Below are positions 41,256 through 50,453 of a DNA stretch of 64,000 nucleotides, one piece after another (within the stretch, counting starts at the first letter, position 1; every line of letters starts with the position of its first letter). The DNA comes from Flavobacterium sp. 11 (GTDB lineage: Bacteria > Bacteroidota > Bacteroidia > Flavobacteriales > Flavobacteriaceae): the NCBI RefSeq assembly GCF_002754315.1, contig NZ_PEFE01000001.1:248001-312000 (forward strand), written 5' to 3'. The translations under genes and the position numbers were made by a program. Below the pieces are notes generated by a model that did not search any database, was not told the origin of the DNA, and worked only from the letters and a program-made list of their open reading frames with translations.

Positions 41256-41263
41256 TATCTTTG
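41256..41263 (+). promoter_or_regulatory. Promoter -7 box of purK
   Basis: TATCTTTG (TAnnTTTG) 20 nt before the purK ATG. The expected upstream TTTG is replaced by TTTTCGG-type sequence, so only the -7 box is convincing. Confidence 0.5.
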
Positions 41264-41283
41264 CATAAACATACAACTACACA

Positions 41284-42435
41284 ATGAATTATTTTTCTTC
41301 TGATTTTAAATTGGGAATTCTCGGCGGAGGGCAACTTGGTAAAATGCTGTTGTTTGACACCCGAAAATTCGACATACAAACTTATGTTCTTGATCCAAGT
41401 GATGAAGCACCATGCAAGATAGCCTGTAATAAATTCTTTAAAGGTGATTTAATGGATTTTGAAACGGTGTATAACTTTGGTAAAAAAGTTGATGTTTTAA
41501 CTTTTGAAATTGAATTGGTAAATCTTGAAGCTTTAGTAAAACTAGAGGAAGAGGGAGTAAAAGTATTTCCTTCGCCAAAAACGTTGAAATTGATTCAAAA
41601 CAAAGGAATTCAGAAAGATTTCTACACGCAACACACAATTCCAACTGCAAATTATAAACGATTTGAGAATCTAAAAAGTCTAATTGTTGATATTTTAGAT
41701 TCTAAAACAAAACTACCGTTTGTATGGAAATGTACGGAATTTGGTTATGATGGAAATGGTGTAAAAGTGATTCGACAAATCTCGGATTTAGACAATTTAG
41801 CCAATGTAGAATGTATCGCCGAAGAAATGGTTCCGTTCAAAAATGAACTAGCCGTTATCGTTTGTCGCAATCCATCAGGCGAAATAAAAACTTATCCTGT
41901 GGTAGAAATGGAATTTCATCCAGAAGCCAATCAAGTGGAATATGTGATTTGTCCTGCTCGTATTGATGATAAAGTTGCCGAAAAAGCAAGAGCAATCGCA
42001 TTGAATGTTTCCGAAAAGTTCAATCATGTTGGTTTATTAGCAGTTGAAATGTTTCAAACTGAAGACGATGAAATCCTTGTAAACGAAGTTGCTCCTCGCC
42101 CACACAATTCAGGTCATTATTCCATTGAAGCCAGTTATACTTCACAATTTGAAAACCATTTGAGAGCAATTCTTAATTTGCCTTTGGGAAATACCGACAG
42201 TAAAGTTGCTGGAATTATGGTAAATCTTTCGGGTGAAGAAGGCTATTCCGGTGATGTTGTGTATGAAAATATTGAAAAAATATTAGGTTGGAACGGAGTT
42301 ACACCTCACATTTATGGCAAAAAACAGACACGTCCTTTTAGAAAAATGGGACATGTAACGATAGTAAATCCAGACATCAATGAAGCTCGAAGAATAGCTG
42401 AAAATGTAAAAAACACGATAAGAGTAATAAGTTAG
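41284..42435 (+). CDS. purK: 5-(carboxyamino)imidazole ribonucleotide synthase
   Basis: ATP-dependent conversion of AIR and bicarbonate to N5-CAIR in purine synthesis. The 383-residue ATP-grasp protein opens KLGILGGGQLGKMLLFDTRK, has WKCTEFGYDGNGVKVI near 140 and the metal/ADP site VNEVAPRPHNSGHYSIEAS near 265. It is followed by purE after 109 nt; the two act consecutively and are probably co-transcribed. Confidence 0.97.
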   Translation: MNYFSSDFKLGILGGGQLGKMLLFDTRKFDIQTYVLDPSDEAPCKIACNKFFKGDLMDFETVYNFGKKVDVLTFEIELVNLEALVKLEEEGVKVFPSPKTLKLIQNKGIQKDFYTQHTIPTANYKRFENLKSLIVDILDSKTKLPFVWKCTEFGYDGNGVKVIRQISDLDNLANVECIAEEMVPFKNELAVIVCRNPSGEIKTYPVVEMEFHPEANQVEYVICPARIDDKVAEKARAIALNVSEKFNHVGLLAVEMFQTEDDEILVNEVAPRPHNSGHYSIEASYTSQFENHLRAILNLPLGNTDSKVAGIMVNLSGEEGYSGDVVYENIEKILGWNGVTPHIYGKKQTRPFRKMGHVTIVNPDINEARRIAENVKNTIRVIS

Positions 42436-42439
42436 TTGA

Positions 42440-42534
42440 AAGATTGAAAAAATTAAAAGATTGAAAAATTCAGAATACCAACTAAATTGAGTTTTTCAAA
42501 AAATCTTTAAATACTTAAATCTTTAAATCTTTAA
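42440..42534 (+). repeat. Complementary short repeats in the purK-purE spacer
   Basis: Two copies of AAGATTGAAAAA (42440-42451, 42457-42468) are followed by three copies of AAATCTTTAA (42501, 42517, 42525), whose core AATCTTT is the complement of AAAGATT. The spacer can form alternative weak hairpins just upstream of purE. Confidence 0.5.
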
Positions 42535-42544
42535 ATAAAAAATA

Positions 42545-43027
42545 ATGAAAGTAGCCGTAATCATGGGAAGCATTTCTGATATGCCCGTAATGCAAGAAGC
42601 AATAGACATTTTAAAAGCATTCGATATAGAAATAGAAGTCGATATTGTATCAGCACACAGAACTCCCGAAAAATTATTTGATTTCAGCAACAATGCACAC
42701 ACTCGTGGAATTTCGGTAGTAATAGCTGGTGCTGGCGGAGCAGCGCATTTGCCAGGAATGGTAGCTTCTATGTCGCCACTTCCAGTAATTGGCGTACCTA
42801 TAAAATCAAGCAATTCAATCGATGGTTGGGATAGTGTTTTATCCATTTTACAAATGCCAGGTGGAGTTCCCGTAGCAACTGTAGCATTAAACGGCGCAAA
42901 AAATGCAGGAATTCTTGCCGCTCAAATTATAGGAAGCCACAATAAAAGCGTGATGGAAAAAATCATTAAATACAAAACAGGATTGAAAGAAGCGGTTAAC
43001 ATAGCTGCTGAAAGTCTAAAAAAATAA
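42545..43027 (+). CDS. purE: N5-carboxyaminoimidazole ribonucleotide mutase
   Basis: Converts N5-CAIR to CAIR, the step after PurK. The 160 residues contain VIMGSISDMPVMQEA near the N-terminus, VSAHRTPEK near 38, and AGAGGAAHLPGMVAS near 66, all active-site signatures of class I PurE. Downstream lies a perfect 12-bp terminator. Confidence 0.97.
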   Translation: MKVAVIMGSISDMPVMQEAIDILKAFDIEIEVDIVSAHRTPEKLFDFSNNAHTRGISVVIAGAGGAAHLPGMVASMSPLPVIGVPIKSSNSIDGWDSVLSILQMPGGVPVATVALNGAKNAGILAAQIIGSHNKSVMEKIIKYKTGLKEAVNIAAESLKK

Positions 43028-43054
43028 AAAAAGCTCCATTACGGAGCTTTTTTT
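43026..43054. terminator. Bidirectional terminator after purE
   Basis: Perfect 12-bp inverted repeat AAAAAAAGCTCC / GGAGCTTTTTTT with loop ATTAC, between two convergent genes. Confidence 0.92.
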
Positions 43055-43073
43055 ATTTAAAATCTTGAATCAT

Positions 43074-43745
43074 TTATTCAACATCTACTGCTATTTCTAA
43101 AACTCCTTCAAATTCCGAAGCAATTATATCTTCTTTATTCAGCCAATACTCAGAGGTGGTAATGGTATAATTCAGATTATCTGTAGTTGTTAAATCCCAC
43201 AAAACATCCTCAGCTTCCGGAAAAGGAGCATTTTCATTCATTGCGTGATCAAACAATCTTTTAATCAGATTAGTGTCAGATAATCCTTTGCTCAATAATT
43301 TAAGCACATTCTCTTTGGTCAACTGCATCTCATTTTCACTTTCTAATGGCGCAATTGTAACCGTTATGATTGTTGCTTTTGCATTGGGAAATTTACCGTT
43401 ATAGGCTTTGAAAAGCAATTGATTGATATGAAACAAAGTTGAATGTAATCCTATTTCAGGATATTCTTCACACACTTTATCCAAAAACATATCATTAGAA
43501 ATTTGGTGAATTTGCCCTTCGTTTAAATGTTCTGATAATTTATATTCTAACACGATTACGGCTGCCTCTTTGGGTTCAAAATCAGAAATTGCCATAAATA
43601 ATAATTCTCTTAAACTGGAAGCATCTGCATCTGAAGCATCCGGATAATCGAACTTTTCAAGCAGTTTAATATAATCATCATTTGTCCAATAGGTTTCAAT
43701 TTCGTCTACAGTATTTGCGCTATTTATTGTAATTTGATAGTTCAT
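43074..43745 (-). CDS. Conserved protein of unknown function
   Basis: I do not recognise this 223-residue protein. It has no signal peptide or membrane segment and is acidic, so cytosolic location is likely. Visible features are a helical N-half (DYIKLLEKFDYPDASDADAS, ELLFMAISDFEPKEAAVIVL) and a C-half with KLLSKGLSDTNLIKRLFDHA and WLNKEDIIASEFEGVLEI. It stands alone between the purE terminator and a divergent peptidase gene; no context hints at function. Confidence 0.7.
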   Translation of the reverse strand: MNYQITINSANTVDEIETYWTNDDYIKLLEKFDYPDASDADASSLRELLFMAISDFEPKEAAVIVLEYKLSEHLNEGQIHQISNDMFLDKVCEEYPEIGLHSTLFHINQLLFKAYNGKFPNAKATIITVTIAPLESENEMQLTKENVLKLLSKGLSDTNLIKRLFDHAMNENAPFPEAEDVLWDLTTTDNLNYTITTSEYWLNKEDIIASEFEGVLEIAVDVE

Positions 43746-43924
43746 GTTTTCTTTGAATATTTATTTCTTGTTTCGATTTGTCTCTTCAGAAACCCATCTT
43801 TTTTTTACAATTTAGGGCTTTATTACCGTGGAACGAAATAAATAACATTTAAATAACACAATCAGCAATGGCATTTTGAAATAAATCAATTGCTTTATCA
43901 ACTTTATTTTTTTCATTAAATCCG

Positions 43925-43932
43925 TACATTTG
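43925..43932 (+). promoter_or_regulatory. Candidate promoter -7 box of the M3 peptidase gene
   Basis: TACATTTG (TAnnTTTG) 40 nt before the start. No TTTG at the right distance upstream is seen. Confidence 0.45.
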
Positions 43933-43972
43933 TTATCTTTAAACATCGAATTATTTTTATTAAAAAATACAA

Positions 43973-46000
43973 ATGAGCATCTTAACACACCATTTCAATA
44001 CAAAGTATAATACTGCGCCTTTTTCGAAAATTAAAAACGAAGATTTTCTTCCTGCTTTTCAAAAAGGAATCGAATTGGCAAAAGCCGAAATCGATGCTAT
44101 TGTTAGAAATCCCATACAGCCTACTTTCGAAAACACCATTGAAGCATTAGCTTTCAGCGGAGATGTTTTGGATAGAATTTCAAGCATCTTTTTTAATTTG
44201 AATTCAGCAGAAACCAATGATGAGATTCAAAAAATCGCTCAGGAAGTTTCTCCGTTATTATCTGAATTCGGAAATGATGTTCGTCTTAACCCTGATTTAT
44301 TCGCCCGAGTAAAAACGGTTTATGAGCAACGAGAAAAACTGAATCTAAATCCAGAACAAATCACACTTTTGGATAAAAAATACAAAAGCTTCTCCAGAAA
44401 CGGAGCGAATTTGCCAGAAGACAAAAAGAATCAATTACGAGAAATAGACAAAGAATTATCGAAATTGAGTTTGCAGTTTGGCGAAAATGTTTTGGCCGAA
44501 ACGCAAGCCTATCAATTGCATATTACCAATGAAGCAGATTTAGCTGGTTTACCGGAAGGAACTATCGAAGCCGCTCATTCTTTGGCTAAAAGCCAAGAAA
44601 AAGAAGGTTGGATTTTCACGCTGGATTACCCAAGTTATGTTCCGTTTGTGACCTATGCTGATAATCGTGAATTGCGCAAGAAAATGGCAATCGCTTTTGG
44701 CGCGAAAGGTTTTCAAAACAATGAATTTGACAATCAGGAAATTGTACTTAAAATTGCAAAATTGCGTTTTGACAGAGCACAGGTTTTAGGTTATGCCACT
44801 CATGCTCATTTTGTACTTGAAGAACGAATGGCAGAAAGTCCGGAGAAAGTGAAAACATTTTCGAATGATTTATTGGAAAAAGCGAAACCGGCAGCTTTGA
44901 AAGAATTTGCACAATTAACCGCTTTCGCAAAAGAACTTCACGGAATCGAACAACTAGAGAAATGGGATGGCGCGTATTATTCGGAGAAATTGAAGCAACA
45001 ATTATTCAATTTGGATGATGAAATATTAAAACCTTATTTTCAATTAGAGAAAGTTCTGGACGGTGCTTTTGCAGTAGCGCAAAAATTATACGGAATCACT
45101 TTCGAAGAAATTTTTGAAGTGGATAAATACCATGAGGAAGTAAAAACATACGAAGTAAAAGACGAGGAAGACCAACTGGTTGCTGTTTTTTATGCTGATT
45201 TCTTTCCAAGAAAAGGCAAAAGAAACGGTGCTTGGATGACGTCTTTTAAATCGCAATACATAAAAAAAGAAATCAACGAAAGACCACATATTTCAATTGT
45301 GTGCAATTTCACGAAACCTACCGAAACAAAACCATCATTATTGACTTTTAATGAAGTAACGACTTTGTTTCATGAATTTGGTCATGCGCTGCACGGAATG
45401 TTGGCAAACACGACATACCCAAGTTTATCCGGAACAAGTGTATATTGGGATTTTGTAGAATTACCAAGCCAGATTTTAGAAAACTGGTGTTACGAACCGG
45501 AAGCTTTGGCTTTGTTTGCGTATCATTATCAAACTGGCGAAATGATTCCGATGGAATTAGTACATAAAATTAAAGAAAGTGCCAGTTTCCAAGAAGGAAT
45601 TGCAACGATGCGTCAATTGAGTTTTGGATTATTGGATATGGGGTGGCATGCGCAAGATCCTTCCAATATCAAAGACATCAAAGCTTTTGAAAACGAACAG
45701 TTTGCAGCCACACAATTGTATCCTGAAGTAAAAGAAAATGCGATGAGCACCTCTTTCTCCCATATTTTTCAAGGCGGCTATTCTTCAGGGTATTACAGTT
45801 ATAAATGGGCCGAAGTTCTGGATGCTGATGCTTTTGAATATTTTCAGGAAAAAGGTATTTTCAATAAAGAAGTAGCTACAAAATTCAAAGAAAACGTGCT
45901 GTCTAAAGGCGGAACAGAACATCCGATGATTTTGTACAAACGCTTTAGAGGACAAGAACCTAAACCGGAAGCATTATTGAGAAGAGCAGGATTGGTATAA
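43973..46000 (+). CDS. dcp: M3-family metallopeptidase (Dcp-type peptidyl-dipeptidase)
   Basis: Zinc oligopeptidase removing C-terminal dipeptides. The 675 residues are the usual length for Dcp/OpdA. The catalytic motif TLFHEFGHALHG begins near residue 464 with the third ligand Glu in the following helix (SGTSVYWDFVELPSQ). Also visible are FTLDYPSYVPFVTYADNREL near 215, and a C-terminal GYSSGYYSYKWAEVLDADAF. There is no signal peptide, so it is cytosolic, unlike some secreted paralogues in this phylum. Confidence 0.94.
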   Translation: MSILTHHFNTKYNTAPFSKIKNEDFLPAFQKGIELAKAEIDAIVRNPIQPTFENTIEALAFSGDVLDRISSIFFNLNSAETNDEIQKIAQEVSPLLSEFGNDVRLNPDLFARVKTVYEQREKLNLNPEQITLLDKKYKSFSRNGANLPEDKKNQLREIDKELSKLSLQFGENVLAETQAYQLHITNEADLAGLPEGTIEAAHSLAKSQEKEGWIFTLDYPSYVPFVTYADNRELRKKMAIAFGAKGFQNNEFDNQEIVLKIAKLRFDRAQVLGYATHAHFVLEERMAESPEKVKTFSNDLLEKAKPAALKEFAQLTAFAKELHGIEQLEKWDGAYYSEKLKQQLFNLDDEILKPYFQLEKVLDGAFAVAQKLYGITFEEIFEVDKYHEEVKTYEVKDEEDQLVAVFYADFFPRKGKRNGAWMTSFKSQYIKKEINERPHISIVCNFTKPTETKPSLLTFNEVTTLFHEFGHALHGMLANTTYPSLSGTSVYWDFVELPSQILENWCYEPEALALFAYHYQTGEMIPMELVHKIKESASFQEGIATMRQLSFGLLDMGWHAQDPSNIKDIKAFENEQFAATQLYPEVKENAMSTSFSHIFQGGYSSGYYSYKWAEVLDADAFEYFQEKGIFNKEVATKFKENVLSKGGTEHPMILYKRFRGQEPKPEALLRRAGLV

Positions 46001-46013
46001 GTATAAATATTTG

Positions 46014-46043
46014 AAACCCGAAGTATAATGCTTCGGGTTTTTT
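46014..46043 (+). terminator. Terminator after the M3 peptidase gene
   Basis: Stem AAACCCGAAG / CTTCGGGTTT with a 7-nt loop, then TTTTTT, 14 nt after the stop. Confidence 0.9.
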
Positions 46044-46129
46044 AATACACTTTTAGCACAGAAAGCTAAAAACAACAATTTATTCTTGCATTACTTTAAA
46101 TGTATTATTAAAAACAAAAAACATTTGAT

Positions 46130-46591
46130 ATGATAACAACTATTAAGGTTTTAACTAAAATAAATGCCCCAATACAAACTGTTTTTGATCTATCCAGAGA
46201 CATTGACACACACCAAGAATCTGTCAATTTCACTAAAGAAACTGCAATTGACGGCATCACTTCCGGACTAATCAATTACAACGAAACCGTTACTTGGCGA
46301 GGCAAACATTTTGGTGTTTATTTGACTCATAAAAGCCGAATCACAGCCATGAATTTATACGACTATTTTGTTGATGAAATGGAAGAAGGAAAATTCAAAT
46401 CATTCCGACATGAACATATATTTAATGAAAAAGACGGAGTTACTATAATGAAGGATAAATTACACTATGAAGTTCCCTATGGATTCTTTGGAGAATTATT
46501 TGATTTATTGTTTTTAAAAAATCACATGATTAATTTTATCATCGAAAGAAATAAAACCTTGAAAGCTTTATCAGAAAATGAGAAGCAATAA
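46130..46591 (+). CDS. SRPBCC-fold protein (START/cyclase-like)
   Basis: A 153-residue member of the SRPBCC ligand-binding superfamily, comparable to the CoxG/cell-division-inhibitor-like proteins. Seen: VLTKINAPIQTVFDLSRDID at the N-terminus, ETVTWRGKHFGVYLTHKSRI in the middle, and VPYGFFGELFDLLFLKNHMI before a C-terminal helix. The ligand is unknown. Its 3' end overlaps the convergent UbiA-like gene by 21 nt. Confidence 0.82.
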   Translation: MITTIKVLTKINAPIQTVFDLSRDIDTHQESVNFTKETAIDGITSGLINYNETVTWRGKHFGVYLTHKSRITAMNLYDYFVDEMEEGKFKSFRHEHIFNEKDGVTIMKDKLHYEVPYGFFGELFDLLFLKNHMINFIIERNKTLKALSENEKQ

Positions 46592-47383
46592 CCACCAAAC
46601 AATCGGGACACTTTCTACCCAAAAGGAAGTGTAATATTTAGACCGTTTTTCATTTGCAAAAAGCATAAATAATGAAATGATAATCACTAAAATCAAGTTG
46701 ATAATCAATTGATTTTTGTCAAAATTACTTTTAAAAAATTCTAAAAAATAAAACGGAAGTAAAAGTAATAACCCTAATATTTTAGTGCGCTTCACTCCTA
46801 TTTGCTGCGGTACTGTTTTTAAATGCGGATCGTCTTTTGCCAAATCAATAATTTCAAAAATAAGTACCAATACAAAAATCAAGATAAAGCGTTGCATACA
46901 TTTTAAATAGAAATCGGAAGTAATTGGAACATGAGCATTCAAAACTGGCAAAGCCAATGTCACTCCAACCCAACACAATGCTACAATATAAATTTTAACA
47001 CCTGCCCAATTCCTGGCATTTTTCTTATTTGGAAAAAAGGAAAGTGTGTACAATAATGTAACACTCAAGAAAACTACTGCGACTATTTGGGTTATACTTT
47101 GCAGCTTAAAAAAATAATATCCGACTAAAAAAAGAGCAAAAAAGCTAAATAAAGCAATCGTTTTTAACTGCTTACGCATTTGCAACCTTTGAACTCTGGC
47201 CAACGCATCGTATTTTACAAAATTATATCCTACAATTGTTCCAAAAAAAGCAAAGTTAGCAACTGGCTCATCTACTGGAATGTGGAACATGTGTTGCGTC
47301 ATTCTAACCAAGGCATAACAAGACAAACCCACGTGAATGCTACTATTAATGTAAAAATCGAATATTAGTTTCAAAAACCTCAT
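46571..47383 (-). CDS. UbiA-like integral membrane protein
   Basis: A 270-residue polytopic protein with about eight hydrophobic helices. Two polar motifs resemble the Asp-rich motifs of UbiA prenyltransferases: GYNFVKYDALARVQRLQ near 55 and FEIIDLAKDDPHLKTVPQQI near 190. Catalytic activity is uncertain because the first motif is weak (NFVKYD rather than NxxxDxxxD). Similar genes in flavobacteria are mostly annotated as hypothetical. It overlaps the end of the SRPBCC gene tail-to-tail. Confidence 0.65.
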   Translation of the reverse strand: MRFLKLIFDFYINSSIHVGLSCYALVRMTQHMFHIPVDEPVANFAFFGTIVGYNFVKYDALARVQRLQMRKQLKTIALFSFFALFLVGYYFFKLQSITQIVAVVFLSVTLLYTLSFFPNKKNARNWAGVKIYIVALCWVGVTLALPVLNAHVPITSDFYLKCMQRFILIFVLVLIFEIIDLAKDDPHLKTVPQQIGVKRTKILGLLLLLPFYFLEFFKSNFDKNQLIINLILVIIISLFMLFANEKRSKYYTSFWVESVPIVWWLLLLIF

Positions 47384-47530
47384 TAGACAAAATTAATCAA
47401 AGTGTTAACAAGAATGGCTTTTAGTTGAAAAATTCACAGAAAATCAAGTTAAAAAAGTCTTTTAATAGCAGATTAATATTTATTTTTACAGCCTTTTAAA
47501 ACAAGAAACACACAACCCATTTTATATATA

Positions 47531-50380
47531 ATGAAAACAGACGCTTTTGCATTAAGACACATTGGCCCAAGAGAAAATGATCTAGAACATATGTTGAAGA
47601 CAATTGGGGCAGCAACACTTGACCAATTGATACATGAAACTATCCCAAGTGATATTCGTTTAAAATCTGATTTGGACTTAGAGCCTGCAATGACTGAATA
47701 TGAGTTTGCAAATCACATTCAAAAATTAGGGAATAAAAATAAAGTTTTTCAATCGTACATTGGTTTAGGATACAATGCAGCCATTATCCCTGCGGTAATC
47801 CAAAGAAATGTATTTGAAAATCCAGGATGGTATACTGCTTATACGCCATATCAAGCTGAAATCGCGCAAGGTCGTTTAGAAGCGATTTTGAATTTTCAAA
47901 CGATGGTTATCGAATTAACCGGAATGGAAATCGCTAATGCCTCTTTATTAGACGAAGGAACTGCTGCTGCTGAAGCAATGGCGTTACTTTTTGACGTTCG
48001 TTCTCGCGATCAAAAGAAAAACAACATCAATAAATTTTTCGTTTCTGAGGAAATATTACCACAAACTTTATCGGTTTTACAAACACGTTCTACGCCAATC
48101 GGGGTTGAATTAGTGATTGGAAACCATGAATCATTCGATTTTTCATCGGAATATTTTGGAGCAATCCTTCAATATCCAGGGAAATTTGGACAAGTTCATG
48201 ATTATACCGCATTTATCGCTAAAGCGGCTGCAAGCGAAATAAAAGTAGCCGTTGCTGCTGATATTTTAAGTTTGGCAAAACTGACTCCTCCGGGAGAAAT
48301 GGGTGCTGCAGTAGTTCTTGGAACTACACAACGTTTCGGAATTCCGTTAGGTTACGGTGGTCCACACGCTGCTTATTTTGCCACAAAAGAAGAATACAAA
48401 AGAAGTATGCCCGGAAGAATCATCGGTGTAACTGTTGATACGGATGGAAATCGTGCTTTGCGTATGGCATTACAAACACGTGAGCAACACATTAAACGTG
48501 ATAAAGCCACTTCAAATATTTGTACAGCACAAGTTCTATTGTCAGTTATGGCAGGAATGTATGCTGTTTATCATGGTCCAAAAGGATTGCAATATATTGC
48601 TAATAAAGTACATGCTTCGGCAGCAACATTGGCAAATGCATTAGAAAAATTAGGTTTACAACAAACCAATACTGCTTTCTTTGACACAATTGTTGTTAAA
48701 GCTGATACACAGAAAGTAAAAGCGATTGCTGAACAAAACGAAATTAACTTTTATTACATCGACGAAAATACCGTTTCAATTTCTTTGAACGAAACTACAA
48801 GTATTGCTGATTTAAATAAAATTATTGCCGTTTTCGCTTCCGCAAAAGGCACTCAAGGAACTACAATTGACAGTTTATCAGAAACCAATCATTTCCCAGA
48901 AAATGTAAACAGAACATCAACGTTCTTGCAACACGATGTTTTCAATAAACACCATTCAGAAACCGCTTTGATGCGTTACATCAAAATGTTGGAAAGAAAA
49001 GATTTGGCGTTGAATCATTCTATGATTTCATTGGGATCTTGTACCATGAAACTGAATGCCGCTTCAGAAATGTTGCCTTTAAGCATGGCACAATGGAATA
49101 ACATTCACCCGTTTGCTCCATTAGATCAAGCGCAAGGATACCAAGAAATGTTGGCTAAATTAGAACAACAATTAAATGTTATTACTGGTTTTGCAGGAAC
49201 AACATTACAACCTAATTCAGGTGCTCAAGGGGAATATGCCGGATTAATGGTTATTCGTGCGTACCACCAATCTAGAGGAGATCACCATAGAAACATTGCT
49301 TTAATTCCATCATCGGCTCACGGAACAAATCCAGCTTCGGCGGCTATGGCAGGAATGAAAGTTGTGGTTACTAAAACATTGGAAAATGGAAATATTGATG
49401 TAGAAGATTTACGTGAAAAAGCAATTCTTCACAAAGACAATCTTTCTTGTTTGATGGTAACGTATCCATCAACTCATGGTGTTTTTGAAAGCGCAATCAA
49501 AGAAATCACACAATTGATCCACGATAACGGTGGACAAGTATATATGGATGGTGCCAACATGAATGCTCAAGTTGGATTAACAAATCCTGCAACTATTGGG
49601 GCTGATGTTTGTCACTTGAACTTACACAAAACATTCGCTATTCCTCACGGTGGCGGAGGACCTGGTGTAGGACCAATATGTGTTGCACCACAATTAGTGC
49701 CATTTTTACCTACAAATCCAGTAATTCCAACAGGTGGAGAAAACGCTATTACAGCTATTTCTGCCGCACCTTGGGGTTCTGCTTTGGTTTGTTTGATATC
49801 GTACGGTTACATCTGCATGCTTGGCGCTGAAGGTGTGAAAAAATCTACTGAATATGCAATTTTAAATGCAAACTACATTAAAGAGAAATTAAACGGTCAC
49901 TATGATACGTTGTATTCTGGAGAAATGGGTCGTGCGGCACACGAAATGATTTTGGAATGCCGTCCATTTAAAGAAAAAGGAATTGAAGTAACTGATATTG
50001 CTAAACGTTTGATGGATTATGGTTTTCATGCTCCAACCGTTTCTTTCCCAGTTGCCGGAACTTTAATGATTGAACCTACTGAAAGTGAAAACTTAGAAGA
50101 GTTAGATCGTTTTTGTGATGCTATGATTGCGATCAGAAAAGAAATTGAAGCTGCTACTTTAGACAATCCAAATAATGTATTAAAAAATGCACCACATACT
50201 TTGATGATGGTAACTACTGATAGTTGGAATTTCCCATACACTCGTGAAGCAGCAGCATTTCCACTAGAATACATTGCCGAAAATAAATTCTGGCCTACCG
50301 TTCGTAGAGCAGATGAAGCATACGGCGATAGAAATTTAGTTTGTTCATGTGCGCCAATTGAAGCGTATATGGAAAACTAA
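47531..50380 (+). CDS. gcvP: Glycine dehydrogenase (aminomethyl-transferring), P protein
   Basis: PLP-dependent decarboxylase of the glycine cleavage system, loading the aminomethyl group on the GcvH lipoate. The 949 residues are the fused single-chain form: the alpha-like half with KLTPPGEMGAAVVLGTTQRF and GYGGPHAAYFATKEEYKRSM, and the beta-like half with SLGSCTMKLNAASEML, HGTNPASAAMAGMK and the PLP lysine Lys700 in HLNLHKTFAIPHGGGGPG. gcvH and gcvT are not in the window. No glycine riboswitch is seen upstream. Confidence 0.97.
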   Translation: MKTDAFALRHIGPRENDLEHMLKTIGAATLDQLIHETIPSDIRLKSDLDLEPAMTEYEFANHIQKLGNKNKVFQSYIGLGYNAAIIPAVIQRNVFENPGWYTAYTPYQAEIAQGRLEAILNFQTMVIELTGMEIANASLLDEGTAAAEAMALLFDVRSRDQKKNNINKFFVSEEILPQTLSVLQTRSTPIGVELVIGNHESFDFSSEYFGAILQYPGKFGQVHDYTAFIAKAAASEIKVAVAADILSLAKLTPPGEMGAAVVLGTTQRFGIPLGYGGPHAAYFATKEEYKRSMPGRIIGVTVDTDGNRALRMALQTREQHIKRDKATSNICTAQVLLSVMAGMYAVYHGPKGLQYIANKVHASAATLANALEKLGLQQTNTAFFDTIVVKADTQKVKAIAEQNEINFYYIDENTVSISLNETTSIADLNKIIAVFASAKGTQGTTIDSLSETNHFPENVNRTSTFLQHDVFNKHHSETALMRYIKMLERKDLALNHSMISLGSCTMKLNAASEMLPLSMAQWNNIHPFAPLDQAQGYQEMLAKLEQQLNVITGFAGTTLQPNSGAQGEYAGLMVIRAYHQSRGDHHRNIALIPSSAHGTNPASAAMAGMKVVVTKTLENGNIDVEDLREKAILHKDNLSCLMVTYPSTHGVFESAIKEITQLIHDNGGQVYMDGANMNAQVGLTNPATIGADVCHLNLHKTFAIPHGGGGPGVGPICVAPQLVPFLPTNPVIPTGGENAITAISAAPWGSALVCLISYGYICMLGAEGVKKSTEYAILNANYIKEKLNGHYDTLYSGEMGRAAHEMILECRPFKEKGIEVTDIAKRLMDYGFHAPTVSFPVAGTLMIEPTESENLEELDRFCDAMIAIRKEIEAATLDNPNNVLKNAPHTLMMVTTDSWNFPYTREAAAFPLEYIAENKFWPTVRRADEAYGDRNLVCSCAPIEAYMEN

Positions 50381-50403
50381 TTCTTAAATATTTTAGAAAA
50401 AAC

Positions 50404-50433
50404 AAAAATGCCTCGATATATCGAGGCATTTTT
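50404..50433. terminator. Bidirectional terminator after gcvP
   Basis: Perfect palindrome AAAAATGCCTCGATA / TATCGAGGCATTTTT with T-run, between gcvP and a convergent gene. Confidence 0.92.
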
Positions 50434-50453
50434 TTTATAAGAATATTCTAAAT

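Noticed and set aside
41068..41283. Purine riboswitch between hpt and purK
   Set aside because: The spacer is accounted for by two divergent promoters and shows no conserved loop-loop aptamer pattern.
42440..42534. CRISPR array
   Set aside because: Repeats are only 10-12 nt, AT-only in type, irregularly spaced and without spacers or cas genes.
47384..47530. Glycine riboswitch upstream of gcvP
   Set aside because: The leader is short and AT-rich with no recognisable aptamer-like paired elements or tandem structure.
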